Source: a virus
DNA: 64,000 bases
Direction: 5' to 3' (one strand)
IMG/VR virus record: IMGVR_UViG_3300021962_000068
Location: 1 to 64,000 of that record
Under the pieces are notes generated by a model. The model worked only from the letters and a program-made list of their open reading frames with translations. It had not been told where the DNA came from and searched no databases. The translations under genes and the position numbers were made by a program. How positions within the stretch are numbered: the stretch's first letter is position 1; the number at the start of each line of letters is the position of its first letter. Of this stretch, positions 21,137 to 29,904 are shown one piece after another.

Positions 21137-22922
21137 GCTAAAAACATTGGAATGGGGCAATTTATTCTCTTATGGTGATAATAATAAAATAGAGCTTAAT
21201 AAAAGTCCACTAACTCAAATAGTTGGTGGTAACGGTAACGGAAAAAGTTCTATTGCCCTAATTTTAGAAGAAGTTTTATATAATAAAAACTCAAAAGGAA
21301 TTAAAAAGTCTGATATTCTTAACAGAAACTCTAAAGCTAAATCTTATTGGATTAAACTAGAGTTTGAAAAAGAAGGTAATACTTATTTAATTCATACTAC
21401 TCGTGGTAGTTCCCAAACTGTAAAACTTTTAAAAAATGGTACAGATATTAGTAGCCATACTGCTACTAGCACTTACTCTATAATTCAAGATTTATTAGGA
21501 TGCGATCACAAGACTTTTACACAAATTGTTTATCAGTCCAGTAGTGCTAGTTTAGAATTTCTTACCGCTACTGATAGTAACCGTAAAAAGTTTTTGATTG
21601 AATTATTAAACTTAAGTAGATATGTAGAGGCTGGTGAAACTTTTAAAAGTTTAGTAAAAGAACTAAATGAAAAAGTAACTGCAACTAATAGTAAAATATC
21701 AACGATTAATAGTTGGATTGATAAGTACAGTAAAACAGACTTATCCTATAAAACTATAGAAGAAGTACCAGAACTACCCAAAGATCTAGTAGAAGTTTTG
21801 CAAGATCTTAAAAATAAACTAAAAGACATTGATGAGATAAATAAAAAGCGTTCTCAAAATAAAGTTTATAAAGACGCTCGCGACAGTATAGAACTAACAA
21901 TGGATCTTGAAGAGCCTACAGAGGATCTATCAGAGCTTCAAGCACAAGAAGGCGCACTTAATAAATCTATAGAGGATGCTACAGCATTTATTAAAAAGCT
22001 AAATAAACTAGGATCACACTGTCCAACTTGTGAACAAGAAGTAAATACAGGTACAGTGGCTTCTTTTATTTCAGAAAATAACAATGTAATTGAAGTTAGT
22101 ACAAAAGAACTACAAGTAGTAAAAGCAACGATTAGTAATATTAAAACGCAGCAACGTAAGTGGGACGCTGAACAAAAGAAAGTTAGAGAGTATGAAAAAT
22201 ATCACTCGCTATACGATCCCACTATACCAGAAGAATTATTAGATATTGATGAACTAAATAGCGAAATCAATACAAAAAATAATGAGCTCGCCAGCATAGA
22301 AGATATTATTAAGACAAAAACGGATAAAAATAATAAGGCATTTGCACATAATGCAAAAATCGATCTTATTAAAACACAGTTAGACGATCAAAAGTCTGAA
22401 TTAGCAGCACTGACCCTAGAACTCGAAAGTTATAACAAAAGATTAAATATTTTACAAATTTTAGTAAAAACATTTAGTTCAACAGGACTAATTGCTTATA
22501 AAATTGAATGTTTAATTAAAGACTTAGAGGATACTACAAATAACTACTTAACAGAATTAAGTAGTGGTAGGTTTCAAATCACTTTTAGAGTAGAAAGTGA
22601 CAAACTTAATGTTATTATTACTGATAATGGTAAAGAGATAGAAATATCAGCATTAAGTAGTGGAGAACGCGCAAGGGTTAATGCAGCCGCTCTATTGGGT
22701 ATTAGAAAGCTAATGCAAAGTATTTCTAATAATAGAATTAATTTATTGATTCTTGATGAAACTATCGAAAACTTAGATATAGAAGGCAAAGAAAAATTAG
22801 TAGAAGTACTCCTACAAGAAGATTTCTTAAATACTTTCTTAATAAGTCACAGTTTCTCACACCCGTTACTAGAGCGTGTTTATGTTTCCAAATCAAATAA
22901 CGAGTCAAAAATAGAGAGCTAA
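21129..22922 (+). CDS. SbcC/Rad50-like ATPase (gp46/T5 D13-like)
   Basis: Walker A GGNGNGKSS is at residues 33-41. Two long coiled-coil arms (about 160-290 and 310-450) flank a zinc hook CPTC at 298-301. The signature ALSSGERARV and Walker B LLILDETIENLD follow near 511-545. This is the Rad50/SbcC plan at 597 aa. It partners the SbcD-like nuclease at 19947. The start is TTG 21129, with GAGGAAG eight bases upstream, inside the end of the glutaredoxin gene; no ATG fits the N-terminal beta-strand. Confidence 0.88.
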   Translation: MIELKTLEWGNLFSYGDNNKIELNKSPLTQIVGGNGNGKSSIALILEEVLYNKNSKGIKKSDILNRNSKAKSYWIKLEFEKEGNTYLIHTTRGSSQTVKLLKNGTDISSHTATSTYSIIQDLLGCDHKTFTQIVYQSSSASLEFLTATDSNRKKFLIELLNLSRYVEAGETFKSLVKELNEKVTATNSKISTINSWIDKYSKTDLSYKTIEEVPELPKDLVEVLQDLKNKLKDIDEINKKRSQNKVYKDARDSIELTMDLEEPTEDLSELQAQEGALNKSIEDATAFIKKLNKLGSHCPTCEQEVNTGTVASFISENNNVIEVSTKELQVVKATISNIKTQQRKWDAEQKKVREYEKYHSLYDPTIPEELLDIDELNSEINTKNNELASIEDIIKTKTDKNNKAFAHNAKIDLIKTQLDDQKSELAALTLELESYNKRLNILQILVKTFSSTGLIAYKIECLIKDLEDTTNNYLTELSSGRFQITFRVESDKLNVIITDNGKEIEISALSSGERARVNAAALLGIRKLMQSISNNRINLLILDETIENLDIEGKEKLVEVLLQEDFLNTFLISHSFSHPLLERVYVSKSNNESKIES

Positions 22923-22923
22923 T

Positions 22924-23376
22924 ATGGTCGATAGCCGTGAAAAAGGTAGTAGAGCTGAAACGGCTGTTCGTAAACTTCTTAAACAAAAAACAGGTTTAAA
23001 TTGGGAGCGGACACCGGGAAGTGGTGCTTTAAATGAAAAGCATAAACTAAAAGGTGATATTTATATCCCTGATGCTAAAAATGTTTATTGTGTGGAAGTA
23101 AAACATTACAAAGACGATCATTTTAATAGTTCTTTGTTTACAGGAAAAACTCCACAACTTATTATTTGGTGGGAACAAGCAGTTAGACAAGGACTACAAA
23201 CAGATCGTAAACCTCTATTAATATTTAAATTTGATAGAAGTAAGCTGTTTGTAGCCTTTCAAGATATGCCTACTAGTAGCTATAGATACGCATTTCTCAA
23301 TATTGAGAATCATGAGTTCTATATTGCACTACTAGAGGATTTTTTAGAGTTTGAAAATCCAAAATTTGTAACTTGA
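22924..23376 (+). CDS. Holliday junction resolvase-like PD-(D/E)XK nuclease (150 aa)
   Basis: The pattern fits archaeal Hjc-type or phage resolvases: REKGSRAETAVRKLLKQ near residues 5-21 (catalytic Glu), ERTPGSGA near 28-35, KGDIYIPD near 43-50 and VYCVEVKHYK near 53-62. This gives the E...GD...ExK set of the PD-(D/E)XK fold. It would cut branched intermediates before packaging. It lies among recombination genes, which supports the call. A plain restriction-like nuclease cannot be excluded. Confidence 0.75.
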   Translation: MVDSREKGSRAETAVRKLLKQKTGLNWERTPGSGALNEKHKLKGDIYIPDAKNVYCVEVKHYKDDHFNSSLFTGKTPQLIIWWEQAVRQGLQTDRKPLLIFKFDRSKLFVAFQDMPTSSYRYAFLNIENHEFYIALLEDFLEFENPKFVT

Positions 23377-23401
23377 AATTTTTTGGATTATGTAGTATAA
23401 T
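23373..23401 (+). promoter_or_regulatory. Phage promoter upstream of the flap exonuclease
   Basis: TTGAAA at 23373-23378 and TATAAT at 23396-23401 are 17 bases apart, with AAAATTTGTAAC upstream. It overlaps the stop of the resolvase-like gene and drives the block from 23426 to 26815. Confidence 0.8.
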
Positions 23402-23425
23402 ATATGATTCAAAAAGTAAATAAAA

Positions 23426-24280
23426 ATGACTAAAAAATTCAACGAATTAACAGAAGCTAACAATACTTTGATGATTGTTGACGGGCTCAACCTTGCATTT
23501 AGATGGAAACATAGTGGTGCAACAGAGTTTGTTGATGACTATATCAAGACTGTTGAAAGTCTAAAAAAGAGTTATAAAGCTCGCTGGGTAGTAGTTGCCT
23601 GTGATAAAGGTAGCAGCGAGTATAGAAAGTCACTATATCCAGACTATAAACAAAATAGAAAAGATAAATTCGAGTTACAAACCGAAGAAGATAAAGTTAA
23701 GTTTGAATTATTCTTTGAAGAATTTCAAAATACACTAGATAAGATTGAACAAGACTCTAAATATATTCTATTCAGATTTAATAAAGTAGAGGCGGACGAT
23801 ATTGCTGCTTTTATTGTAAAAAATAAAAAGACTTTTCCAGCTGTAGATGACATTGTACTAATATCTAGTGATAAAGACTGGGATCTTTTAATTAGTGATA
23901 ATGTTATGCGTTTTAGTTATGTTACCAGAAAAGAAGTTTCGGTAGATAACTGGAGCACACACTACGACTGCGAACCTGAAGACTATATTAGTATTAAGTG
24001 TTTACAAGGTGATAGTGGCGATAATATTCCAGGCGTTCCCGGTATTGGTCCTAAAAAAGCATCTGCACTTGTAAAAGAGTATGGATCTACTTATGATATT
24101 ATTGCTAATATACCAATTCAAAGTAAATATAAATATATTCAATCACTAAATGAGTTTGGAGCAGATAATCTGCTTCGTAACTATAGGCTAATGGATCTTT
24201 TAGAGTTTTGCGACGAAGCTCTGGGACCCGATAACTGTAATGCAATACAACAACAGCTCGAGGAAAAATTAAATGTATAA
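23426..24280 (+). CDS. 5'-3' exonuclease / flap endonuclease (T5 D15-like)
   Basis: The acidic motifs of the 5' nuclease family are in order. They are MIVDGLNLAFR near residues 12-22, WVVVACDKGSSEYRKSLYPDYKQNR near 53-77, VEADDIAAFIV near 121-131, ISSDKDWDLL near 150-159 and LQGDSGDNIPGVPGIGPKKA near 193-212, where the last holds the helix-two-turn-helix. It removes RNA primers and flaps. In bacteria this domain is fused to Pol I; here it is a separate gene, as in T5 and T7. It overlaps the dUTPase start by 8 bases. Confidence 0.92.
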   Translation: MTKKFNELTEANNTLMIVDGLNLAFRWKHSGATEFVDDYIKTVESLKKSYKARWVVVACDKGSSEYRKSLYPDYKQNRKDKFELQTEEDKVKFELFFEEFQNTLDKIEQDSKYILFRFNKVEADDIAAFIVKNKKTFPAVDDIVLISSDKDWDLLISDNVMRFSYVTRKEVSVDNWSTHYDCEPEDYISIKCLQGDSGDNIPGVPGIGPKKASALVKEYGSTYDIIANIPIQSKYKYIQSLNEFGADNLLRNYRLMDLLEFCDEALGPDNCNAIQQQLEEKLNV

Positions 24281-24761
24281 TCAAGCAGTAGAAGTGCCAA
24301 CGAACTATAGTCCGGTGCTTTTATATACCAGTGAATCTCCAGAATTGGCTCCAGTTAGAGCACATCCTTCAGACGCAGGGCTAGATCTAAGAGCTAAACT
24401 AGAGTATTTCATCAATCCACATCAGAGAGTTATGGTAGGCACAGGAATTAGTGTAATGATTCCTTTTGGTTATGTTGGCCTACTATTCGCAAGAAGCTCT
24501 CTTAGTAAAAAAGGACTGATACTTGCTAATTCGGTAGGTGTAATTGATAGTGATTATAGAGGCGAAATAATGGCTCCTCTTATTTTCACTCCAGTATCAG
24601 ACGAACAGAATTACGCTCACATTGAAAAGTATGAGCGTATTGTACAACTAGTAATTACACCAATTCAGCTAGCTATACCTGTTGCTCATAGAGGAACAAA
24701 AGAACAGTGGTTTAATACTGCGAGAGGAAGCGAGGGCTTTGGTAGCACAGGAAAAATTTAA
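24273..24761 (+). CDS. dut: dUTPase (deoxyuridine triphosphatase)
   Basis: All five dUTPase motifs are intact. They are SDAGLDLRA (residues 33-41), RSSLSKKG (74-81), GVIDSDYRGEI (89-99), ERIVQLVI near 126-133 and RGSEGFGSTG near 151-160. The enzyme forms a trimer, hydrolyses dUTP to dUMP, keeps uracil out of phage DNA and feeds ThyX. A length of 162 aa is normal, with a small insert between motifs 3 and 4. Confidence 0.95.
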   Translation: MYNQAVEVPTNYSPVLLYTSESPELAPVRAHPSDAGLDLRAKLEYFINPHQRVMVGTGISVMIPFGYVGLLFARSSLSKKGLILANSVGVIDSDYRGEIMAPLIFTPVSDEQNYAHIEKYERIVQLVITPIQLAIPVAHRGTKEQWFNTARGSEGFGSTGKI

Positions 24762-24763
24762 TT

Positions 24764-26665
24764 ATGCAAGATACTATTTACGAAACTTTTATAGCAAAAT
24801 CACGATATGCTCGCTATCTAGAAACTGAGCACAGACGAGAAAATTGGCATGAAACAGTAGCACGCTACTTTGATTTTATGCAGCAGCATTTAAAAAATAA
24901 ACACGACTATACCCCTGATCCAGCACTAGTAGCAAAGCTACAAGCAGCTGTAGAGGCTAAAGAAGTTTTACCCAGCATGCGGTCAATTATGACAGCGGGT
25001 GAAGCACTAGATCGTGATAATACTGCGGGTTATAACTGTAGTTATATTCCAGTAGACGATCCTAAATCGTTTGATGAAGCAATGTATATTCTTATGTGTG
25101 GTACTGGCGTTGGTTTCTCAGTAGAACGTCAATATATTTGTAAACTACCTGAAGTACCTAATAAGATTTATGAGAGTAACACAACTATCCATGTTCACGA
25201 TTCAAAGGAAGGTTGGTCCAAAGCGTTGCGCCAATTGATAGCACTGCTATATGCTGGCGAAGCACCGCAGTGGGATATTTCAAAAGTACGTCCAAGCGGT
25301 GCACGTTTAAAAATCTTTGGCGGACGTGCGTCGGGACCCGAACCACTAGTAGACTTATTTAAGTTTGTGGTAAAAATCTTTAAAACTGCACAAGGTCGCA
25401 GGCTAACTAGCTTAGAGTGTCACGATATTATGTGTAAGATTGGAGAAGTTGTTGTTGTAGGTGGTGTACGTAGATCGGCTATGATTTCACTATCAAATCT
25501 TAGTGATGATCGTATGAGACACGCTAAAGCAGGTGCATGGTGGGAGCAAAATGGGCAGAGAGCTCTTGCCAATAATAGTGCTTGTTATACTGAACGTCCC
25601 GAAGTAGGCGTATTTATGCAAGAATGGCTTGCACTATACGAATCTAAGAGTGGAGAGCGTGGTATTTTTAATCGCGAAGCAGCCCAGAAAGTAGCAGCGA
25701 AAAATGGACGTCGTAATACAGATTGGGATTTTGGTACAAATCCTTGTTCGGAAATTATTTTACGTCCTTATCAATTTTGTAATCTCACTAGCGTGGCGGT
25801 TAGGGCTGGAGACACTGTTGATATGGTCAGAGAAAAATCGAAAATGGCTGCGATTTTGGGAACGTGGCAAGCAACGCTAACCAACTTTCCTTACTTACGC
25901 GATGTATGGCAGCACAATACAGAAGAAGAACGTTTACTTGGCGTATCAATGACAGGAGCACTAGATAATGCACTATTTAATAACCCTGATGATCCTGAGC
26001 TGCCCCAGCGTCTCGAATCAATCAGAGATGCCGCAGTCACCCAAAATAAAATCACCGCCGCTGAAATTGGCATTTCACAAAGTGTTGCCGTTACAGCAAT
26101 CAAGCCTGAAGGTACAGTATCTCAGTTAACAGATACTGCAAGTGGACTACATACTAGACATAGCCCGTACTATATTCGCAGAGTTCGTGGTGATGTAAAA
26201 GATCCACTAACACAGTTTATGATTCGTGCTGGCGTACCCAGCGAGCCTTGCGTAATGAAGCCAGATACTACAGTAGTATTTAGTTTTGCTAAACGTGCTC
26301 CTACTGGTGCGCTGGTGCGTGATGGTTTAACCGCGATTCAACATCTTAAACTATGGCTAATGTTTCAACGTCACTACTGTGAGCACAAACCTAGTGTTAC
26401 TATTAGTGTTAGCGAACGTGAATGGCCTGCAGTAGGTGCTTTTGTTTGGGAGCACTTTGATGAAATGAGCGGTGTTAGTTTTCTGCCTTATGATGGTGGA
26501 AGTTATCGCCAAGCACCTTATGAAGAGTGTACTGAAGAACAATACCAAGAACTATTAGCTAAAATTCCAGACGACTTAGACTGGGATACTATTATTGAAG
26601 ATACAGATAATGTAGAAGGAGTGCAAAACTTAGCGTGTACCGCTGACGGATGCGAAATTATTTAA
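24764..26665 (+). CDS. nrdJ: Class II (adenosylcobalamin-dependent) ribonucleotide reductase
   Basis: The 633-residue sequence matches monomeric class II enzymes of phages. Matching segments are NTAGYNCSYIPVDDPKSFDE near residue 85, the LMCGTGVGFSVER segment near 112, the finger-loop cysteine in NPCSEIILRPYQFCNL near 328 and EGTVSQLTDTASGLHTRHSPYYIRRV near 450. The C-terminal CTADGCEII holds a redox Cys pair. It makes deoxynucleotides from ribonucleoside triphosphates using vitamin B12 and works with or without oxygen. No separate small subunit is encoded nearby, as expected. The glutaredoxin at 20903 may re-reduce it. The host must make or import cobalamin. Confidence 0.92.
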   Translation: MQDTIYETFIAKSRYARYLETEHRRENWHETVARYFDFMQQHLKNKHDYTPDPALVAKLQAAVEAKEVLPSMRSIMTAGEALDRDNTAGYNCSYIPVDDPKSFDEAMYILMCGTGVGFSVERQYICKLPEVPNKIYESNTTIHVHDSKEGWSKALRQLIALLYAGEAPQWDISKVRPSGARLKIFGGRASGPEPLVDLFKFVVKIFKTAQGRRLTSLECHDIMCKIGEVVVVGGVRRSAMISLSNLSDDRMRHAKAGAWWEQNGQRALANNSACYTERPEVGVFMQEWLALYESKSGERGIFNREAAQKVAAKNGRRNTDWDFGTNPCSEIILRPYQFCNLTSVAVRAGDTVDMVREKSKMAAILGTWQATLTNFPYLRDVWQHNTEEERLLGVSMTGALDNALFNNPDDPELPQRLESIRDAAVTQNKITAAEIGISQSVAVTAIKPEGTVSQLTDTASGLHTRHSPYYIRRVRGDVKDPLTQFMIRAGVPSEPCVMKPDTTVVFSFAKRAPTGALVRDGLTAIQHLKLWLMFQRHYCEHKPSVTISVSEREWPAVGAFVWEHFDEMSGVSFLPYDGGSYRQAPYEECTEEQYQELLAKIPDDLDWDTIIEDTDNVEGVQNLACTADGCEII

Positions 26666-26815
26666 ATGAATAAAATAACAGTTGAAATTACAATAGACCA
26701 ATTAAATTTAATTATAGCAGGATTAGAAAGCAATACAAAATCTCTAATTACTAATCTTGTACAACAAGCTCAACCACAAATAGCTCAGCAACAAGCAGAA
26801 GCTACGAGTGAATAA
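26666..26815 (+). CDS. Short hypothetical protein (49 aa)
   Basis: A 50-codon frame starts one base after the reductase stop. The peptide (MNKITVEITIDQLNLIIAG...) has a strand and a helix and ends in a Gln/Ala-rich tail. It is the last gene of the + strand half, directly ahead of the terminator. The function is unknown. Confidence 0.55.
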   Translation: MNKITVEITIDQLNLIIAGLESNTKSLITNLVQQAQPQIAQQQAEATSE

Positions 26816-26850
26816 AAAAAGCCCAGTAGAACATCTACTGGGCTTTTTTT
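26815..26850. terminator. Bidirectional terminator between convergent halves
   Basis: AGCCCAGTAGA and TCTACTGGGCT form a perfect 11-bp stem with loop ACA, flanked by A runs on one side and T runs on the other. It works in both directions and ends both the replication transcript and the structural transcript. Confidence 0.93.
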
Positions 26851-27646
26851 ACGTCCAAAAGTTATAATTTTTATTTTTTGTAGGAATACCGGTACTTTGA
26901 TAATGCACATCGCAAAATAGCATAAATAAACGAGGAGCACTAGTATTATTAGTGTGTAATTTAGTTCTTACTACTATTAAACCATCTGTTTCAATTTGAT
27001 TGGTGTCTAAGTGAGTAGCATCACCGCCGGCTACAGTTAGCTTTGTTTCACTAATATGATGGGTTAATGGTGTGGTATTAGCTACTTCACTGACTTGTAG
27101 TAGTTTTGCTTCACTATTAAATGCTTGTTGCTGGTAACCTTTAGCATATGTACTAGCAAATTCCCAAGTGACTAGACTATTAGGCTGAACACCAAGACTA
27201 GTATGCAACCAATGAACATGAATGTATAAGTCGGTGCCTGGTGCGTAGTCGTGCGGAATATGAAATTGATGATAGCTTTTATCTCCTACTTTAAACTGAT
27301 AAGCGTGAATATCAGTTACAAATTCAGTAAATGTAGGCGATTCATTTGCAGGTCCAGTATAAGGAATAGTAGGACTAAGTAGGTCGTGCCATCCAAACTG
27401 TGGATTGTCAATATTTAACTTAATACCATCAAACTTTTGGTTAGAAACTACTGGTTGATAGTAGTTAAATTCGCTAGGATCTTGTCGTGGCTCTTGATTC
27501 TTGTACTTATCAAGTAGTGTGCCATCAACACGATCTAAAAAATCATCAGCAAATCCAAGTGTTACTGATCCGTAAGGTGGAATAACATATAAGCCAACAG
27601 TCAGTGTAGTATTAGTACGATTGACATATTTATAAACATCTGTCAT
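26849..27646 (-). CDS. Hypothetical structural-type protein (265 aa)
   Basis: The N-terminal 80 residues are beta-rich (MTDVYKYVNRTNTTLTVGLYVIPPYGSV). A second domain holds YQFKVGDKSYHQFHIPHDYAPGTDLYIHVHW near 135-165, a histidine-rich pattern I know from uncharacterised phage virion proteins. The C-terminus is DVHYQSTGIPTKNKN. It is the last gene of the structural transcript and its stop touches the terminator. A virion decoration or receptor-related role is possible. Confidence 0.6.
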   Translation of the reverse strand: MTDVYKYVNRTNTTLTVGLYVIPPYGSVTLGFADDFLDRVDGTLLDKYKNQEPRQDPSEFNYYQPVVSNQKFDGIKLNIDNPQFGWHDLLSPTIPYTGPANESPTFTEFVTDIHAYQFKVGDKSYHQFHIPHDYAPGTDLYIHVHWLHTSLGVQPNSLVTWEFASTYAKGYQQQAFNSEAKLLQVSEVANTTPLTHHISETKLTVAGGDATHLDTNQIETDGLIVVRTKLHTNNTSAPRLFMLFCDVHYQSTGIPTKNKNYNFWT

Positions 27647-27656
27647 TTTTACTTCC

Positions 27657-28343
27657 TTAGTAGTCTTTGTAGGCTATAATTATTTCTTTGCATAACCTAC
27701 TGCGAACAATGTCGTCGTCTAAAAATCTTACCGTTTCAACACCGTTTATTTTTTGTAATCTATAAAGAGCATCGTCTAAACCACTATCTTTAATATCGCA
27801 CTGATAATCATCGCCGCTAAGTATAATTTTACAATTTTTACCTATACGGCTAAGCAACATTTTAAACTCAGTTTTAGTCATGTTTTGTACTTCATCAACT
27901 AAAACAACACAGTTTTCAAAAGTTAAACCACGCATAAATCCAAGTGGTTTAGGTTGTATAGATCCATTTTTTAGTGCATACTCATAAAACCCTTTGCCAA
28001 GCGTTTTAGTAAATACACTATCAAAAGGTTCTAAGTATGGCAAATATTTTTCTTCTAGAGTACCAGGTAAATACCCTAAACTTTTGCCGACTTCAACATT
28101 AGGTCTAGTAAGATAAATTTTCTCTACTTTTCGGTGAAATAACTGGCTTGCTGCATATGCGGCTGCTACATATGTTTTACCTGTTCCAGCACTGCCTATT
28201 CCAAATATAATATCATTATTATATATAGCTTCTAAATATGTTTCTTGTATATAATTAAGTGGTCTAACTTCCCTAAAATCAACATATTGCTCTGTTGTCT
28301 GCATTTTAGTACGTCTTACTTTTTTACCACTATTTGTAGCCAT
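27657..28343 (-). CDS. phoH: PhoH-like ATPase
   Basis: The PhoH family core is clear: Walker A GIGSAGTGKTYVAAA near residues 48-62, YLTRPNVEVGKSLGYLPGTLEEKYLPYLEPF near 78-108, Walker B VVLVDEVQNM near 145-154 and KIILSGDDYQCD near 172. Proteins of this family are common in marine and freshwater lytic phages and in T5; their exact role is unknown (RNA-related ATPase suggested). At 228 aa it is the usual size. Confidence 0.93.
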   Translation of the reverse strand: MATNSGKKVRRTKMQTTEQYVDFREVRPLNYIQETYLEAIYNNDIIFGIGSAGTGKTYVAAAYAASQLFHRKVEKIYLTRPNVEVGKSLGYLPGTLEEKYLPYLEPFDSVFTKTLGKGFYEYALKNGSIQPKPLGFMRGLTFENCVVLVDEVQNMTKTEFKMLLSRIGKNCKIILSGDDYQCDIKDSGLDDALYRLQKINGVETVRFLDDDIVRSRLCKEIIIAYKDY

Positions 28344-28355
28344 ATAGTTCCTTAT

Positions 28356-28835
28356 CTAAGCTAGTAATAATAAGGATTCAGCTTCTCTACGACGAGTAAG
28401 GCCTCGCAAAACTCTACCAGCAGCCTTGTTCCATTTTTTAATCTCGGTAGCAGCTTCATTCCAATTTTTTTCATCTACTCGTTTTTTAAGAGTAGATATT
28501 CTATAATTACCAAGACCGCAATTGTAAGCAAAACTTACAATTGCAGCAATTTTTTGAGGTTTTTCGTCTAACAGCCCAGGACTTAGTTTTAATACACCAC
28601 TTAAAAAATAAGTAACGTGTTCACTTAGCGCGTGTTCTGCTTGTTGTAGTGTCCACACCGTATCTTTGCGTATATCCGGTCCAGTACTGCCCCAACCTAT
28701 AGTCCAAGGCTTGCCACCTGTACCTGGGTCAGGATAAGCAGCACAGCCTCCATTGGGTAGTCTACGATGATAACCTTCAAAAGGTTTTATTAAGACATTT
28801 TTGGTAATTTCTACAGCTTCTTCTAAATTGGTCAT
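28356..28835 (-). CDS. Endolysin, T4-type lysozyme (GH24)
   Basis: The GH24 catalytic triad is visible as E20 (KPFEGYHRRL), D36 (AAYPDPGTGG) and T45 (WTIGWGSTG). A helix-rich domain follows (AAIVSFAYNCGLGNYRISTL, LTRRREAESLLLL). It cleaves the N-acetylmuramic acid to N-acetylglucosamine bond in peptidoglycan at the end of infection. There is no signal peptide, so it needs a holin; the membrane protein at 28841 is the candidate. Confidence 0.9.
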   Translation of the reverse strand: MTNLEEAVEITKNVLIKPFEGYHRRLPNGGCAAYPDPGTGGKPWTIGWGSTGPDIRKDTVWTLQQAEHALSEHVTYFLSGVLKLSPGLLDEKPQKIAAIVSFAYNCGLGNYRISTLKKRVDEKNWNEAATEIKKWNKAAGRVLRGLTRRREAESLLLLA

Positions 28836-28840
28836 AACAA

Positions 28841-29335
28841 CTATTTACCTGTAGTTTTTTCATATTTTTCAATAGAGCGACCAACAAACCAAAAAGTAAG
28901 AATCATATTTAGCATACCAAAATCTTCTACAGTCCAACTATTTTTTACTATTTCTATCCAAGGAACACCCATAATATATGCTGTATACATTACTGTTACT
29001 TTGTATAGAATATACAATCCAAATAGTAGATAAGTAATCATTGGTCTTACAAGTGCGCTTAGTGCTGCTACCCACTTATAGCTGGCTTCACTTGTTTTTC
29101 GCTGTTCTACAAAAGCTTCTTTAATTGCATCTAGTTGGGCAACACTATGATCTACATAACGCTCTTCTACACGAAACTCACCCCGCATTTTTTCTAGGTC
29201 AGTTTGTAGGTTAAACATTTGTAATTCGTGTTGACGTTCGTTCTTTTTATCAAAGAACTTTAATACTTCAGGTGCTAAACGAAAAATACCACCAAAAAGT
29301 GATCCAATTATACCACTTCCTAAAAATTCTAGCAT
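28841..29335 (-). CDS. Holin-like membrane protein (164 aa)
   Basis: I use the ATG ending at 29335, which has AAGGAG five bases upstream; a longer frame overlaps the preceding gene. The N-terminus is a glycine-rich hydrophobic stretch (LGSGIIGSLFGGIF), followed by a charged coiled coil (residues 28-70). Then comes a long hydrophobic segment (ALVRPMITYLLFGLYILYKV...) and a last one (LNMILTFWFVGRSIEKY). This resembles the phage holin family with three membrane segments. Its place directly before the lysozyme supports a lysis role. Confidence 0.7.
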   Translation of the reverse strand: MLEFLGSGIIGSLFGGIFRLAPEVLKFFDKKNERQHELQMFNLQTDLEKMRGEFRVEERYVDHSVAQLDAIKEAFVEQRKTSEASYKWVAALSALVRPMITYLLFGLYILYKVTVMYTAYIMGVPWIEIVKNSWTVEDFGMLNMILTFWFVGRSIEKYEKTTGK

Positions 29336-29345
29336 TTGTACTCCT

Positions 29346-29852
29346 TTATGGTTGAACCGGCCACTGAATAGCAAACGGATCTTGTTGTTGTGTAAGGTCC
29401 CTTAATGCTTGACGATATTGAGCCCAAGCAGTATTTATAGCTACACTAGTATCAGCAGCACGAATAGACATCCAGTCGGTGTCTTTTAACATCTGATCTC
29501 TTTGTTGTCTAATATTTATCCACTGCTCTTCACTACGTCTAGCTAGATAAGCTTCTTCATGCTGAGCTTTTGTGGTTACATTACCCTCTTCGTCTGTCGT
29601 ATCGGAGAACATATCTACAACATCGTACTTCTCTACCCAGTTACCATTGGCGTCTTGTTCAACACCATTACGACGCACTGTTTTGAGAGGATCGGTGTTG
29701 GAAGGTTGAGGTGAAGCCATTACTGGATCTACACCTAAAAAATCAAATACTGAATCGTTCCAGACTTTAGGTAACGATGTATTGGGATTACGACGGCGTA
29801 ACTCACCTTGTGAGACTAGTTCGCCGGATTCTCTAATTCTAAATTCTGCCAT
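29346..29852 (-). CDS. Putative tail fibre assembly / chaperone-like protein (168 aa)
   Basis: The C-terminal half has the pattern seen in phage tail assembly chaperone-like proteins: RQQRDQMLKDTDWMSIRAAD...NTAWAQYRQALRDLTQQQDPFAIQWP. These proteins usually lie just after tail fibre genes and help fibre folding or attachment. Here it follows the fibre genes in transcription order, which fits. GGAG lies 5-8 bases before the ATG. Confidence 0.7.
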   Translation of the reverse strand: MAEFRIRESGELVSQGELRRRNPNTSLPKVWNDSVFDFLGVDPVMASPQPSNTDPLKTVRRNGVEQDANGNWVEKYDVVDMFSDTTDEEGNVTTKAQHEEAYLARRSEEQWINIRQQRDQMLKDTDWMSIRAADTSVAINTAWAQYRQALRDLTQQQDPFAIQWPVQP

Positions 29853-29904
29853 TTTTAACTCCTTGAATAGTCGGTTTAGTAGATTGAAATTCTCTACTGT
29901 TTAT

